A stretch of DNA of 64,000 bases from positions 1-64,000 of the forward strand of contig JAOTSD010000014.1 of the NCBI GenBank assembly GCA_030247555.1, written 5' to 3'. Every line of letters begins with the position of its first letter. The stretch's first letter is position 1. The DNA comes from Siculibacillus sp. (GTDB lineage Bacteria; Pseudomonadota; Alphaproteobacteria; Rhizobiales; Ancalomicrobiaceae). Made by a program: the position numbers and the translations under genes. Of this stretch, positions 28,342-38,153 are shown piece after piece. The notes below the pieces were generated by a model. That model made no database searches, was not told where the DNA came from, and saw nothing but the letters and a program-made list of their open reading frames with translations.

Positions 28342-28884
28342 ATGGCGGAGAAATTCATCGAGCGCGGTCTGTTCGCCAGCCGCTGGCTGATGGCGCCGAT
28401 GTACGTCGGTCTGGTCGGCGCGCTGGTCATCCTGATGTTCAAGTTCATGCAGGCGTTGGCCGAATTCGCCCTGCATGCGCTCCACGCGTCCGAGGCGGAG
28501 ACCGTACTGGCGCTGCTCTCCCTGATCGACCTGACTCTCGCCGGCAATCTGCTGCTGATCGTCGTCTTCTCGGGCTACGAGAACTTCGTCTCGAAGATCG
28601 ACGTCGGCGATCACGAGGATCAGCCGGACTGGAAGGGCAAGGTCGATTTCGCCGGGCTCAAGCTGAAGCTGATCGCCTCGATCGTCGCCATATCGGGCAT
28701 CCATCTGCTCAAGATCTTCATGGACATCCCGAAGTACACCGATCGCGACATCATGTGGATGGTGATCATCCACGTCGTCTTCGTGGGCTCGGGCGTCTTC
28801 CTCGCGCTGATGGACCGCATCCACGTCCAGCACCAGGCGGAGGGGCCGCTGGTCGGCGGCGGTGGCGGTAGCGGGGGCCACTGA
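28342..28884 (+). CDS. UPF0114 (YqhA-like) membrane protein
   Basis: 180 aa with four predicted membrane helices (about 16-38, 52-76, 104-124, 133-155). The family pattern RWLMAPMYVGL, LTLAGNLLLIVVFSGYENFVS and ASIVAISGIHLLKIFMD is clear. Function is unknown. A glycine-rich, His-ending tail (GGGGGSGGH) is outside the family. The ATG at 28342 is used; a GTG three codons earlier is possible. It follows the CHAD gene by 55 bp. Confidence 0.85.
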   Translation: MAEKFIERGLFASRWLMAPMYVGLVGALVILMFKFMQALAEFALHALHASEAETVLALLSLIDLTLAGNLLLIVVFSGYENFVSKIDVGDHEDQPDWKGKVDFAGLKLKLIASIVAISGIHLLKIFMDIPKYTDRDIMWMVIIHVVFVGSGVFLALMDRIHVQHQAEGPLVGGGGGSGGH

Positions 28885-28911
28885 CCACCGCCGGCCGCGC
28901 TTCACCTCACC

Positions 28912-29820
28912 TCACTTCGCCACGAGGACCTGCGAGCAGGCCGGGGGCAGGTCGGTGAGCCTGACCGGCGGGCGCGGCTTCTCCGGCGGCGAGGGTTTCC
29001 ACGGCTCCGGTCCCAGCCACCAGGCGAGATCGGCGCCGCACCCGTCGCCCGCGGGCACCGGGTCCTGATCCTTGCAGTCCTCGGCGCCGGGCGGGCAGCC
29101 GAGCCGCACGTGGAAATGATAGTTGTGGCCGTACCACGGCCGCACCTTGCCGAGCCAGCCGCGGTCGCCCGTCGCCTCCTCGCACATCACCTTCTTGATC
29201 GCCGGATGAACGAAGATGCGCGCCACCTCCGCATCGAGCGCCGCTTGGCGCACCAGAGCGGTTCGGGTCGGCGTCCAGGTCGAGCGGTCGATCTCGCGCG
29301 TCGCCATCTTCACCATCGACACCGCCGAGATGGTCTCGCGCTCCGGACGCGTCATCTTGTGAGTGGGCATCGACAGGAACCAGATGTCGGCGTCGAGGCC
29401 CACCTGATGGGAGGCATGGCCGGTGATCATCGGGCCGCCGCGCGGCTGCGACATGTCTCCGACCAGCAGCCCCGGCCATCCGATGCGCCGCCCCTTCTCG
29501 GCGAACCGCTCGAGGAAGGCGACGAGACGGGGGTGGCCCCAGTTGCGGTTGCGCGACAAACGCATGACCTGCCACGCCGCCCCGTCGACGGGAAGCGCCA
29601 CGGCGCCGGCGAGACAGCCGCGCGAGTAGGCGCCGATCGAGCGGGCGGCGAGCGGAGCGGGCTCGCGCACCCCGCCGAAGAGCACCTTGGCGGCGTCGGC
29701 GGGCAATTCGGTGCGCGCCTTGGCGATCTCGGCCGAGGTCTCCTCGGCGGTCGCCTGAGCCCGAGCGGGCGCTGCGGCGGCGAGCACCGCGGCGGCGAGG
29801 AGAAGGGTGGAGCGGCGCAT
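28912..29820 (-). CDS. mepA: Penicillin-insensitive murein endopeptidase
   Basis: 302 aa. A signal peptide (about 1-22, ends ARA) sends it to the periplasm, where it cuts D-Ala-mDAP crosslinks. Zinc-binding motifs of the LAS/M74 family: HxxGxxxD in SHQVGLDADI (His138, Asp145) and HxH in NYHFHVR (His235, His237). Six cysteines agree with the disulfides known in MepA. The start at 29820 (MRRSTLLLAA) gives the signal peptide. Confidence 0.92.
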   Translation of the reverse strand: MRRSTLLLAAAVLAAAAPARAQATAEETSAEIAKARTELPADAAKVLFGGVREPAPLAARSIGAYSRGCLAGAVALPVDGAAWQVMRLSRNRNWGHPRLVAFLERFAEKGRRIGWPGLLVGDMSQPRGGPMITGHASHQVGLDADIWFLSMPTHKMTRPERETISAVSMVKMATREIDRSTWTPTRTALVRQAALDAEVARIFVHPAIKKVMCEEATGDRGWLGKVRPWYGHNYHFHVRLGCPPGAEDCKDQDPVPAGDGCGADLAWWLGPEPWKPSPPEKPRPPVRLTDLPPACSQVLVAK

Positions 29821-29900
29821 GGCGGATGTCCCATGAGAATCGATCCGGCGAGGCTCGCACGACGGATCTTCACCGATGGTCAACGATCCCGCGACGCCGA

Positions 29901-30860
29901 TCACTCGGCGCGGGCGTGGACCAGACGGGCGGCGACGAGATCCTCGAGCGCGGTGCCGACCGACTTGAAGAGGGTGATCTCCTCGGCCGAGCCGCGACCG
30001 GACACCCGACCGCGGCAGAGGTCGGCGAGTTCGCCGGAGACGTCCTCGACCTTCAGCACGCCGCCGGCGATCGGCTGCGTCAGGTCGCCGGCCTCCTTCA
30101 GGGCGCCGGCGCGGGTATCGACGAAGACCCGGGCGCGGGCGATCGTCGCATCGTCGGCCTCGCGCATCGCCGGGGTGTAGCCGCCGACGAGATCGACGTG
30201 GGTACCCGGGCGCAACACCGCGCCGCGGACGAGCGGCTCGCGCGACATGGTGGCGGCGGAGACGACGTCGGCCTCGGCGACCGCCGCATCGAGGTCTGCG
30301 ACCGCGGCGGCGGCGAAATCACGACCCGCGAAGGCCGCCGCGAGCGCCTCGGCCTTGCCGGGCGAGCGGTTCCAGATCGACACCCGCCGGATCGGCCGGA
30401 CCGCCGCGTGGGCCTCGATCAGATGTTCGGCGAGCGCGCCGGCACCGACCATCACCAGATGCGAGGCGTCGGGGCGGGCGAGGTGATCGGCGGCCAGCGC
30501 CGAGGCGGCGGCGGTGCGCCACAGCGTCAGCCGGGCGCCGTCGAGAACGGCGAGCGGCTCGCCGGTTACCCCCGACATCAGCACGTAGGCGCCGATCACC
30601 GAGGGCAGACCGCGACTGGTGTTGCCGGGAACCACCGAGACCAGTTTCACCCCCATCACCGCATCGGCGGCGATCACGGCGGAAGTGTCGGTCCAGGCCG
30701 GCATCAGGAGCAGCATGGCATCGGCTTCGCCGGCCCGCGTCATCGGGTGATGGTGGCGGACCGGCGTGACGACGTCCTCCCGGAAGCCGCGGCGCAACGC
30801 CTCGAGCATGTCGGCGCGAGTGAGGACGCGATCGATGGTGGCGGCGTCGATGGTGCGCAT
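29901..30860 (-). CDS. Ornithine cyclodeaminase / mu-crystallin family protein
   Basis: 319 aa. The N-terminal substrate part has VMGVKLVSVVPGN near 70 and is followed by a Rossmann NAD(P) domain (VMVGAGALAEHLIEAH near 139). The family includes ornithine cyclodeaminase, alanine dehydrogenase and delta1-pyrroline-2-carboxylate/ketimine reductases; which substrate applies cannot be read from the sequence. It is downstream of lapA on the same strand. Confidence 0.85.
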   Translation of the reverse strand: MRTIDAATIDRVLTRADMLEALRRGFREDVVTPVRHHHPMTRAGEADAMLLLMPAWTDTSAVIAADAVMGVKLVSVVPGNTSRGLPSVIGAYVLMSGVTGEPLAVLDGARLTLWRTAAASALAADHLARPDASHLVMVGAGALAEHLIEAHAAVRPIRRVSIWNRSPGKAEALAAAFAGRDFAAAAVADLDAAVAEADVVSAATMSREPLVRGAVLRPGTHVDLVGGYTPAMREADDATIARARVFVDTRAGALKEAGDLTQPIAGGVLKVEDVSGELADLCRGRVSGRGSAEEITLFKSVGTALEDLVAARLVHARAE

Positions 30861-30930
30861 GGCGATCCCGAGAACGGCCGGAGGAACCGCGGCGGCGGCC
30901 GCGCTCCGGCGAGCGGGCGTGGACGAGCGA

Positions 30931-31308
30931 TCAGGCGGCGCGGCGCGGGTCGCCGGGGACCGGTAGGGCGAGGCCGACCGAAGCCGGCGCGCTTTCGGCG
31001 CGGGCGGCGAGATCGGCGGCCAGACGATCGCGTTCACCGGCGAGGCGGGCGGTCTCGCGGCGACCGGTGCGCGCGGCGCGGCGATGGACGCGCTGGTGCC
31101 ACCAGACGGTGAAACCGCCGAGCATGATGCCGAAGATCATGGCGCCGAGCACCAGGACGAACAGCGGCAGGTCGACGGCGAAAGCCGGATCCTCCGGGCG
31201 GAAGGGATCGAGCGCCACGGTCACGGGCTTGCGATTGGTGACGGAGAGGGCGATCACGGCGGCCCCGAAGGGCAACGCCAGGAGCCAGGTCATAAGGCGG
31301 GACAGCAC
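30931..31308 (-). CDS. lapA: LapA domain (DUF1049) membrane protein
   Basis: 125 aa. Two membrane helices (about 5-24 and 48-70), then a basic cytoplasmic segment (WWHQRVHRRAARTGRRETARL) with coiled-coil character. It resembles LapA/YciS of LPS-biogenesis control in gammaproteobacteria but lacks an adjacent lapB. Its place directly after ihfB is conserved in alphaproteobacteria. The C-terminal 25 residues are Ala/Pro-rich and unlike the family. Confidence 0.8.
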   Translation of the reverse strand: MLSRLMTWLLALPFGAAVIALSVTNRKPVTVALDPFRPEDPAFAVDLPLFVLVLGAMIFGIMLGGFTVWWHQRVHRRAARTGRRETARLAGERDRLAADLAARAESAPASVGLALPVPGDPRRAA

Positions 31309-31340
31309 TGGACTTCTCTCCTCACGGGCGGCGGACGGGA

Positions 31341-31637
31341 TCAGTCGCCGAGGTCGACCCCGTCGTTGAGGCGTTCGCGCATCTCCTTGCCGGTCTTGAA
31401 GAACGGCACGTATTTCTCGGTGACGGCGACCTTCTGGCCGGTGCGCGGGTTGCGGCCTGTGCGCGCCGGGCGATTCTTGACGGAGAAGGCACCGAAACCG
31501 CGCAACTCGACCCGATCACCACGCGTCAGCGCCGCGGTGATCTCGTCGAGGACGGCGTTGACGATGTGCTCGACGTCACGCTGGTAGAGATGCGGGTTGC
31601 GTTCGGCCAGACTCGACACCAGCTCGGACTTGATCAT
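31341..31637 (-). CDS. ihfB: Integration host factor subunit beta
   Basis: 98 aa. DNA-bending HU/IHF protein. The beta-arm tip proline is in [11 protein letters not shown] near 63, and the C-terminal block [17 protein letters not shown] is typical of IhfB. IHF commonly helps sigma-54 activators contact the promoter. The ATG overlaps the sppA stop by 4 bp, so it is translated together with sppA. Confidence 0.95.
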   Translation of the reverse strand: MIKSELVSSLAERNPHLYQRDVEHIVNAVLDEITAALTRGDRVELRGFGAFSVKNRPARTGRNPRTGQKVAVTEKYVPFFKTGKEMRERLNDGVDLGD

Positions 31638-32620
31638 CGACCGATCCCCCCGGAATTGCTCGGATTTTCGCCCGCCCCAAGGTGCCAGTGCGACCGCAGT
31701 CCGTCAAGCGAACGGATGGCCTCGGCTCCCGATTCGAGCCCCAGGGCGGACAAGGTGCCGCGGACGATCGCCGTGGCGAGCGACTCGGCCATCGGCCAGT
31801 CGCCCAATTTGCGGTCCGGCTTCCAGTCGCGGACCTTGAGACCCTTCTCCACGCCCTTCGTCTCCAGCCAGGCGATGGCGACGCTCTCCTCGCCGAGCTC
31901 GTCGACGAGCTTCAGATCGAGCGCTTGAGCACCGGTGACGACGCGGCCATCGGCGAGTTCCCTCGCCTTCTCGGGCGGGAGGCCGCGGCGCTCGGCGACG
32001 AGGCCGACGAACCACGCGTAGGTGTCCTTGACCACCTTGTCGAGCATGGCGCGGGCCTCTGGCGAGGTCGGCTTGAACGGCGTCGGCTCGGCCTTGAGCG
32101 GCGTCGACTTCACCTCGTCCAGCTTGACGCCCATCGTCTCCATCAGCTTCGAGACGTCGCCCCACTGGATGAGGACGCCGATCGAACCGGTGAGCGCGGT
32201 GCGGCGGACGACGATGTGGTCGGTGCCGATGGCGGTGAGATAGCCGGCGGAAGCGGCGAGCGAGCCGACGTGGGCGACGGTCGGCTTCTTGTCGGAGAGC
32301 TTGCGCAGCGCGGTGTAGAGGCCCTCGCCGGCGGACGTCGCACCGCCGGGGCTGTCGATCGACACGATCACGCCCTTCACCGCATCGGTGATGGCGAGTT
32401 TGTCGACCATCTCGAGCAGCTTGCGGTCGGGCATCATGATGCCCTGCACGCTCAGGCGGGCGATGTGGGGGCGCGCCTTGTCGACCAGATCGCCGACGCC
32501 GCCGAAGCGGGCGACGACGGCGAGGATCGCCACCACCGCCAGGACGAAGGCGAGTGTGCGCCAGAGCCCAAGCTTGCGCTTCAGGCGGCGGCGATCGGCT
32601 ACGACATCGGGATCGAGCAT
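31634..32620 (-). CDS. sppA: Signal peptide peptidase SppA (S49, 36K type)
   Basis: 328 aa inner-membrane serine protease that degrades cleaved signal peptides. One N-terminal helix (about 19-38). The S49 core has [16 protein letters not shown] near 85-100 and the nucleophile Ser in [12 protein letters not shown] near 119-130, followed by ALTGSIGVL. The short form works as an oligomer with a Ser/Lys dyad. Co-translated with ihfB (4-bp overlap). Confidence 0.93.
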   Translation of the reverse strand: MLDPDVVADRRRLKRKLGLWRTLAFVLAVVAILAVVARFGGVGDLVDKARPHIARLSVQGIMMPDRKLLEMVDKLAITDAVKGVIVSIDSPGGATSAGEGLYTALRKLSDKKPTVAHVGSLAASAGYLTAIGTDHIVVRRTALTGSIGVLIQWGDVSKLMETMGVKLDEVKSTPLKAEPTPFKPTSPEARAMLDKVVKDTYAWFVGLVAERRGLPPEKARELADGRVVTGAQALDLKLVDELGEESVAIAWLETKGVEKGLKVRDWKPDRKLGDWPMAESLATAIVRGTLSALGLESGAEAIRSLDGLRSHWHLGAGENPSNSGGIGR

Positions 32621-32732
32621 CGGTCGGACCTCGGCTTCGGGCGGACGGCGCCCGGCTGGCTCCGAGGGGTATCAGGGAGCGCCGACCGCGGCAAGGTCGC
32701 CGCCGAAGCGGGCTGCGGCCGTGCTCCGCATC

Positions 32733-34394
32733 TCACTCGCCGGCGACGACGCCGCGCAGACGGGTCTTCATCAGATCGCCCTCGCGCTCCAGAACCGGAT
32801 AGGCGGCGCCGGCGACGAGGTGGTCGTTGATGCGCTTGAGGTCGCGGACGAGATCGAGATGTAGGGTGCCGGCTCCGCGCCCACCGTCGGCCGCCTCGCG
32901 CAACCGCGAGAAATGATCGGCGACGACGCGTGCCTCGAGCGCGCGGAAGGTCTGCTTCTCGGCGGCGAGGAGGCGAGCGGCGGCGACGTTCTCGGTGACG
33001 AAGACGGACGCGGCGGCGCGCAGGTTGGCGAGCAACCGGTCGAAGACGTCGCGCATCGCCGCATCGCCGTCCGGGGTGAAGGCGAAACCGCGTTCGACGT
33101 ATTTGGCCACGCTCGCCGCCACGTCGCGGTGGACGATGTCGCCGGCGTGCTCGAGGTTGATGACGAAGCCGAGCACCGCGGTGAGCCGCGCCTCCTCCTC
33201 GGCGGAGAGGCTCTCGGGATCGAAGCGGGTCAAGTAGGTCTCGATCGCCCGCTCCAGCCGGTCGATCACGTCGTCGAGCGCCATCGTCTCGGCGAGGCGC
33301 TTGCGGTCGCGGTCGTCGAGGGCGCGGCGCATGTCGGTGATCATGGTGCCGAGCAGGTCGGTCATGCGCAGCGTCTCGCGCGCCGCGTGGCCGATGGCGA
33401 TCGACGGCGTCTCGATCGCGGCCGGGTCGAGATAGAGCGGGCGCGACGGATCGCTCGGCTCGACACGATCGGGGAAGACACGCTCCAGCAACTGGGCCAC
33501 CGGGCCGAGGGCCGGCAGGAAGACGAGCGCGAGCACGAGGTTGAAGGCGGTGTGGACGTCGACGACGAGCCGGTCGGGCGTCGACACCAGACCGGCCGCC
33601 ATCGGAGCGACGAGCGGCAGCGTCACGAGAACGACGAGGGCGCCGACCGCGCGCATCGCCAGACCGCCGACCGCCACCCGTTTGCCCGCGGTTCCTCCCT
33701 GCCCTTCGATCACCGGATTGATCGCCGTTCCGAGATTGGCCCCCAGCACCAGAGCGATGGCGCCGGGGGCGCCGATGGCGCCCTGCGCCGCGAAGGACAT
33801 GACCAGCAGGACGGTCGCGGCACTCGAATGGGCGAGCCAGGAGACGACGGCGGCGGCGAGCAGTGCCACCACCGGATCCTCCGAAATCGCCGTGATCGCG
33901 ACACGAAGACCGGGATCATTTTCGTGGGGCGCCAGCACTGCGACGAGACGCGACAGCGCGATCAGAATCAACCCGAGCCCGATGGCGACCCGACCGAGAT
34001 CGCGGCTGCGGGTGACGCCGCCGGTGCGGAACATCACGACGCCGACGAGGATCGCGGCCGGGGCGACATGACCGACGTCGAAGGCGAGGAGTTGGACGAT
34101 CAGCGTCGTCCCGATGTTGGCGCCGAGCATGACGGCGAGCGCCGGGGCGGTGGCGACGAGCCCGTCGGCGGCGAGCGAGGCGATCATCAGGCCGGTGGCG
34201 GTGGAAGATTGCAGCGCCGCGGTGACTCCGAGACCGGCGACGACGGCGCGCAACCGTCCGCCGACGAGACGGCCGAGGACGCGACGCAGGTCGGAACCGA
34301 AGGCGCGCCGGATGCCGGTCTGCACCATGTGCAGGCCCCACAACAACAGCGCCACGGCGCCGGCGAGATCGAGGATGAGCAGTGTCGTGGGCAT
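32733..34394 (-). CDS. Na/Pi cotransporter family protein with PhoU domain
   Basis: 553 aa. Two NptA repeats of membrane helices (about 1-310), with the QSSTATGLM and LAHSSAATVLLV repeat motifs that form the phosphate/sodium site. A cytoplasmic PhoU-like helical domain follows (about 335-540). Probably low-affinity phosphate import or export. The start at 34394 (MPTTLLILDLAGA) fits the family; upstream codons do not. It sits between rpsA and sppA, which are often direct neighbours in related bacteria. Confidence 0.88.
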   Translation of the reverse strand: MPTTLLILDLAGAVALLLWGLHMVQTGIRRAFGSDLRRVLGRLVGGRLRAVVAGLGVTAALQSSTATGLMIASLAADGLVATAPALAVMLGANIGTTLIVQLLAFDVGHVAPAAILVGVVMFRTGGVTRSRDLGRVAIGLGLILIALSRLVAVLAPHENDPGLRVAITAISEDPVVALLAAAVVSWLAHSSAATVLLVMSFAAQGAIGAPGAIALVLGANLGTAINPVIEGQGGTAGKRVAVGGLAMRAVGALVVLVTLPLVAPMAAGLVSTPDRLVVDVHTAFNLVLALVFLPALGPVAQLLERVFPDRVEPSDPSRPLYLDPAAIETPSIAIGHAARETLRMTDLLGTMITDMRRALDDRDRKRLAETMALDDVIDRLERAIETYLTRFDPESLSAEEEARLTAVLGFVINLEHAGDIVHRDVAASVAKYVERGFAFTPDGDAAMRDVFDRLLANLRAAASVFVTENVAAARLLAAEKQTFRALEARVVADHFSRLREAADGGRGAGTLHLDLVRDLKRINDHLVAGAAYPVLEREGDLMKTRLRGVVAGE

Positions 34395-34705
34395 CGGGCG
34401 CCCGGCTCCTCCGTCGGCGATGGAAATTCGGTCGGGGCCCGGCGACGGCCGGTCGGCGTGTATGTCGCACGACCGGAACAAAGAACGGCCGTGACGCGCC
34501 TTTCCACATTAGGCGACGAAGTATTCGATGCGTCCAGTCACATCTTTCGAGAGCCGGCCATGCGCGCGGCGGCCGGCTTCCCGTCCCGGCGACGAAGACG
34601 GCCGGGAGGAGATGGCGGGGCCGGAAACGCGAGGACCCGCGCCGGTCTCCCGGCGCGGGTCCATCGTGGTGCGCGGTCCGGGTCGGTTCACGGACCCGGC
34701 ACGGA
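34395..34705. other. Spacer between rpsA and the Na/Pi transporter gene
   Basis: 311 bp with no gene. It holds two strong hairpins just after the rpsA stop (34633-34662 and 34678-34699) and presumably the transporter promoter between 34395 and 34550. Confidence 0.5.
34633..34662 (-). terminator. Strong hairpin downstream of rpsA
   Basis: Perfect 13-bp arms (GGACCCGCGCCGG at 34633-34645 and its complement at 34650-34662) with a 4-nt loop, 43 bp past the rpsA stop. A second hairpin (CCGGGTC/GACCCGG, 34678-34699) lies closer to the stop. No U tract follows either, so termination may be factor-dependent or the stems may protect the 3' end. Confidence 0.5.
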
Positions 34706-36400
34706 TCACTTGTCTTCGGTGCGGGCGCGCAGCGCCGCGCCGAGGATGTCGCCGAGCGAGGCGCCCGAGTCGGACGAACCGAACTGAGCGATCGCCTCCT
34801 TCTCCTCGGCCACCTCGAGCGCCTTGATCGACACCGAGACCTTGCGGGTCTTGCGGTCGAACTGGACGACGCGGGCGTCGAGACGCTCGCCGACGGCGAA
34901 GCGGTCGGGACGCTGGTCGCCACGCTCGCGAGCGAGCTCGGAACGCTTGATGAAGGTGGAGAATTCGGTGTCGACGATCTTCACGTCGATGCCCGAATCC
35001 TTCACTTCCGTCACTTCGCAGGTGACGATGGCGCCGCGACGGATGTCGCCGGCCTTCTCGAAGGGATCGCCGGCGAGCTGCTTGACGCCGAGCGAGATGC
35101 GCTCCTTGTCGACGTCGACGTCGAGAACCACCGCCTTGATGCGGTCACCGCGACGGAACTCCTCGATGACCTGCTCGCCCGGACGGTTCCAGTCGAGGTC
35201 GGAGAGGTGGACCATGCCGTCGACGTCGCCGTCGAGGCCGATGAACAGGCCGAACTCGGTCTTGTTCTTGACCTCGCCCTCGACCACCGTGTTCGGCGGA
35301 TACTTCTCGACGAAGGTCTCCCACGGGTTGGAGAGCGTCTGCTTGAGGCCGAGCGAGATGCGGCGCTTGACCGGATCGACCTCGAGCACCATCACCTCGA
35401 CCTCCTGGGAGGTGGAGACGATCTTGCCCGGATGGACGTTCTTCTTGGTCCAGCTCATCTCGGAGACGTGGATCAGGCCCTCGATACCCGGCTCGAGTTC
35501 GACGAAGGCGCCGTAGTCGGTGATGTTGGTCACGCGGCCGGCGAACTTGGCGTTGACCGGATACTTGGCGACGATGCCGTCCCACGGATCCGCCTCGAGC
35601 TGCTTCATGCCGAGCGAGATGCGGTGGGTATCCGGATTGACGCGGATGATCTGGACCTTGACGGTCTGACCGATCGTCAGCACCTCGGAGGGATGGTTGA
35701 TGCGGCGCCAGGCGATGTCGGTGACGTGCAACAGGCCGTCGATGCCGCCGAGGTCGACGAACGCACCGTAGTCGGTGATGTTCTTGACGACGCCGTCGAC
35801 GATCTGGCCTTCCTGCAGGCTCTGGACGAGCTCCGAACGCTGCTCCGCCCGGGTCTCTTCCAAGACGGTGCGGCGCGAGACGACGATGTTGCCGCGGCGC
35901 TTGTCCATCTTGAGGATCTGGAAGGGCTGCGGCACGTGCATCAGCGGACCGACGTCGCGGACCGGGCGGATGTCGACCTGCGAGCGCGGCAGGAACGCCA
36001 CGGCGCCGTCGAGGTCGACGGTGAAGCCACCCTTGACCTGATTGAAGATGAGGCCGGTGACCTTCTCGTTCTTGGCGAAGGCCTCCTCGAGGCGAGTCCA
36101 GCTCTCTTCGCGGCGAGCCTTCTCGCGCGAGATGACGGCTTCGCCGAGGGCGTTCTCGACCCGGTCGAGATAGACCTCGACCTCGTCGCCGACCTTGAGA
36201 CCGCCTTCGCGGCCCTGGGCGCCGAATTCCTTGAGCGCGACGCGACCTTCGACCTTGAGGCCGACGTCGATGACCGCGAGATCCTTCTCGATCGCGACGA
36301 TCTTGCCCTTGACGACGGAGCCTTCGTACAGGTTCGACTGCTCGAGGGACTCTTCGAGGAGAGCCGCGAACTCGTCGCGGGTGGGGTTCATCTGAGACAT
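34706..36400 (-). CDS. rpsA: 30S ribosomal protein S1
   Basis: 564 aa with six S1/OB repeats (starting near residues 28, 112, 197, 284, 371 and 458). It captures mRNA leaders for the 30S subunit. Repeats 3-6 keep the KNITDYGAFVDLGG-type RNA-binding face. The AGGAG ribosome site is 5 bp before the ATG at 36400. It follows cmk by 237 bp, the usual pairing; an S1-binding leader for autogenous control could lie in that gap. Confidence 0.97.
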   Translation of the reverse strand: MSQMNPTRDEFAALLEESLEQSNLYEGSVVKGKIVAIEKDLAVIDVGLKVEGRVALKEFGAQGREGGLKVGDEVEVYLDRVENALGEAVISREKARREESWTRLEEAFAKNEKVTGLIFNQVKGGFTVDLDGAVAFLPRSQVDIRPVRDVGPLMHVPQPFQILKMDKRRGNIVVSRRTVLEETRAEQRSELVQSLQEGQIVDGVVKNITDYGAFVDLGGIDGLLHVTDIAWRRINHPSEVLTIGQTVKVQIIRVNPDTHRISLGMKQLEADPWDGIVAKYPVNAKFAGRVTNITDYGAFVELEPGIEGLIHVSEMSWTKKNVHPGKIVSTSQEVEVMVLEVDPVKRRISLGLKQTLSNPWETFVEKYPPNTVVEGEVKNKTEFGLFIGLDGDVDGMVHLSDLDWNRPGEQVIEEFRRGDRIKAVVLDVDVDKERISLGVKQLAGDPFEKAGDIRRGAIVTCEVTEVKDSGIDVKIVDTEFSTFIKRSELARERGDQRPDRFAVGERLDARVVQFDRKTRKVSVSIKALEVAEEKEAIAQFGSSDSGASLGDILGAALRARTEDK

Positions 36401-36637
36401 TGAAACTCCTGGTGCCGAGATCGGCGTGCGCCGGCGGGTTGGTGTCGAAGGGCGGTTCGTTCGCGTCCGGATCCCCGAGGGATTGGGGACCTGCCGTGGA
36501 GGCTCCACGGGCCGGCGCCGGCGGACGGCGATCGAAACCGGATGTGCGCGCGCCGGCGGCCCCGAGGGGCGGCTCCGACGCGAACCGGCGTTCCATAGCG
36601 GAAGCCTCGCCGTCCGGCAAGCGGAAGACGGCCGAAA

Positions 36638-37294
36638 TCAGCCCTCGGCGGTACGTTTGGCGGCGGCGATGGCGAGAGCGGCGGAAAGCGCCCCGGCGCG
36701 ATCGAGATCGGAGGTGTCGAGAACCACCGCGTCCGGCGCCGGGCGGAGCGGGGCGACGGCGCGGTTGGCGTCGCGGTCGTCGCGCTCCTTCGTTTCGGCG
36801 AGAATGGTCTCGTAGCGAACGTCGCGGCCCTTGGCGAGGAGTTCGTCGGTGCGGCGACGGGCGCGCACCTCGGGCGAGGCGGTGACGTAGATCTTCACCT
36901 GCGCGTCGGGGCAGATCACCGTGCCGATGTCGCGGCCGTCGAGGACGGCCCCGGGCGGGCGGGCGGCGAAGGCGCGCTGGAAATCGACGAGAGCCGCGCG
37001 CACCTGGGGATGCACGGCGACGCGGGAAGCCAGCTCCCCGGCCTCGCGGCCGCGCAGATCGTCACGCTTCAGGTCCTCGGGATCGAGAGCGCGGGCGAAC
37101 TCGCCGGCGAGCTCGGCGTCGTCGAGGTCGAAACCGCGGATCGCCATCAGCTTGCCGATGGCGCGATAGAGCAGCCCGGTGTCGAGATGGGGCAGGCCGA
37201 GACGGTCGGCCAGCGCCAGCGCCAGCGTGCCCTTTCCGGCGGCGGCGGGACCATCGATGGCGACGACGAAGGGGCGGAACGGTGCGAGGGTCAT
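36638..37294 (-). CDS. cmk: Cytidylate kinase
   Basis: 218 aa. Phosphorylates CMP and dCMP with ATP. P-loop [14 protein letters not shown] near 13-26, CMP-binding block [13 protein letters not shown] near 36, and [13 protein letters not shown] near 118. Neighbour of rpsA as in most proteobacteria; 9 bp separate it from the GST gene upstream on the same strand. Confidence 0.96.
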   Translation of the reverse strand: MTLAPFRPFVVAIDGPAAAGKGTLALALADRLGLPHLDTGLLYRAIGKLMAIRGFDLDDAELAGEFARALDPEDLKRDDLRGREAGELASRVAVHPQVRAALVDFQRAFAARPPGAVLDGRDIGTVICPDAQVKIYVTASPEVRARRRTDELLAKGRDVRYETILAETKERDDRDANRAVAPLRPAPDAVVLDTSDLDRAGALSAALAIAAAKRTAEG

Positions 37295-37303
37295 CGGCGT
37301 TCG

Positions 37304-38005
37304 TCAGAAATCGAGATCGGCATAGGTGGAGGCCGGCGGAATCGCCAGGATGCGGTCGGCGAGCAGCGGCCGGAACGAGGGACGGGACTTGATCAGCCCG
37401 TACCACGCCTTGGTGGTGTCGTCCGTCTCCCACGGCACCTCACCGAGGTAGTCGATCGCGGAGAGCGCGGCGGCTGCGGCGAGATCGGCGAAGGACAAGC
37501 GCCCCCCGGCCAGCCAGTCGCGGGTGGCGGTGAGCCAGCCGATGTACTTCAGGTGATGGCGGATGTTGGCACGGGCGGCGCGCAGCACCGCCGAATCCGG
37601 CTCGCCACCGCCCTTGTCGCGCGGGATCTCGAGCTTGAAGATCTTCTCGTGCACGAGATAACCGACCACTTCGGTGTCGAACTTGCCGAGAAACCAGTCG
37701 ACGAGACGGCGGACTTCGGCGCGGCTCTCGGCATGGCCCGGCATCAGGCGCCGATCACCCATGGCATAACCTCGGGTCTCGTCGAGATATTCCATGATCA
37801 CCGAAGCGCCGCAGATCGGCGGACCGTCGTTCTCCACCAGCACCGGCAAGGTGCCGGCGGGATTGAGCAGCAGGAAATCGCGTCGCCGCTCCCAGGGCTT
37901 CTCGACCAGGAGATCGAGGGAGAGGCCGTATTCCGCCGCGGCCAGGCGAACGAAGCGGCTCGAGGTGGAGAAGGGGTGGTGGTGCAGCGTCAGCATCGGA
38001 GCCAT
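37304..38005 (-). CDS. Glutathione S-transferase family protein
   Basis: 233 aa. N-terminal thioredoxin-fold GSH domain (about 4-82; LLNPAGTLPVLVENDGPPICGASVIMEYLD includes the cis-Pro and the Glu/Asp-Ser-type GSH site) and a helical C-terminal domain with LSFADLAAAAALSAIDYLG (N-cap motif). The substrate is unknown. It may be co-transcribed with cmk (9-bp gap). Confidence 0.86.
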   Translation of the reverse strand: MAPMLTLHHHPFSTSSRFVRLAAAEYGLSLDLLVEKPWERRRDFLLLNPAGTLPVLVENDGPPICGASVIMEYLDETRGYAMGDRRLMPGHAESRAEVRRLVDWFLGKFDTEVVGYLVHEKIFKLEIPRDKGGGEPDSAVLRAARANIRHHLKYIGWLTATRDWLAGGRLSFADLAAAAALSAIDYLGEVPWETDDTTKAWYGLIKSRPSFRPLLADRILAIPPASTYADLDF

Positions 38006-38153
38006 CTGCGGCCCGGGCGGCGATCGCCGGAGCTCGTCACCCCCCCTATAGGCCGGCGACGGGCGACCGACAAGCCACGCCGCGGCAGCGGGTGGAAACG
38101 GAACGAGGCCCGCGCCGGGCCTCGTCGAGAGAAGAAGCGAGCGTTTCGCCGGC

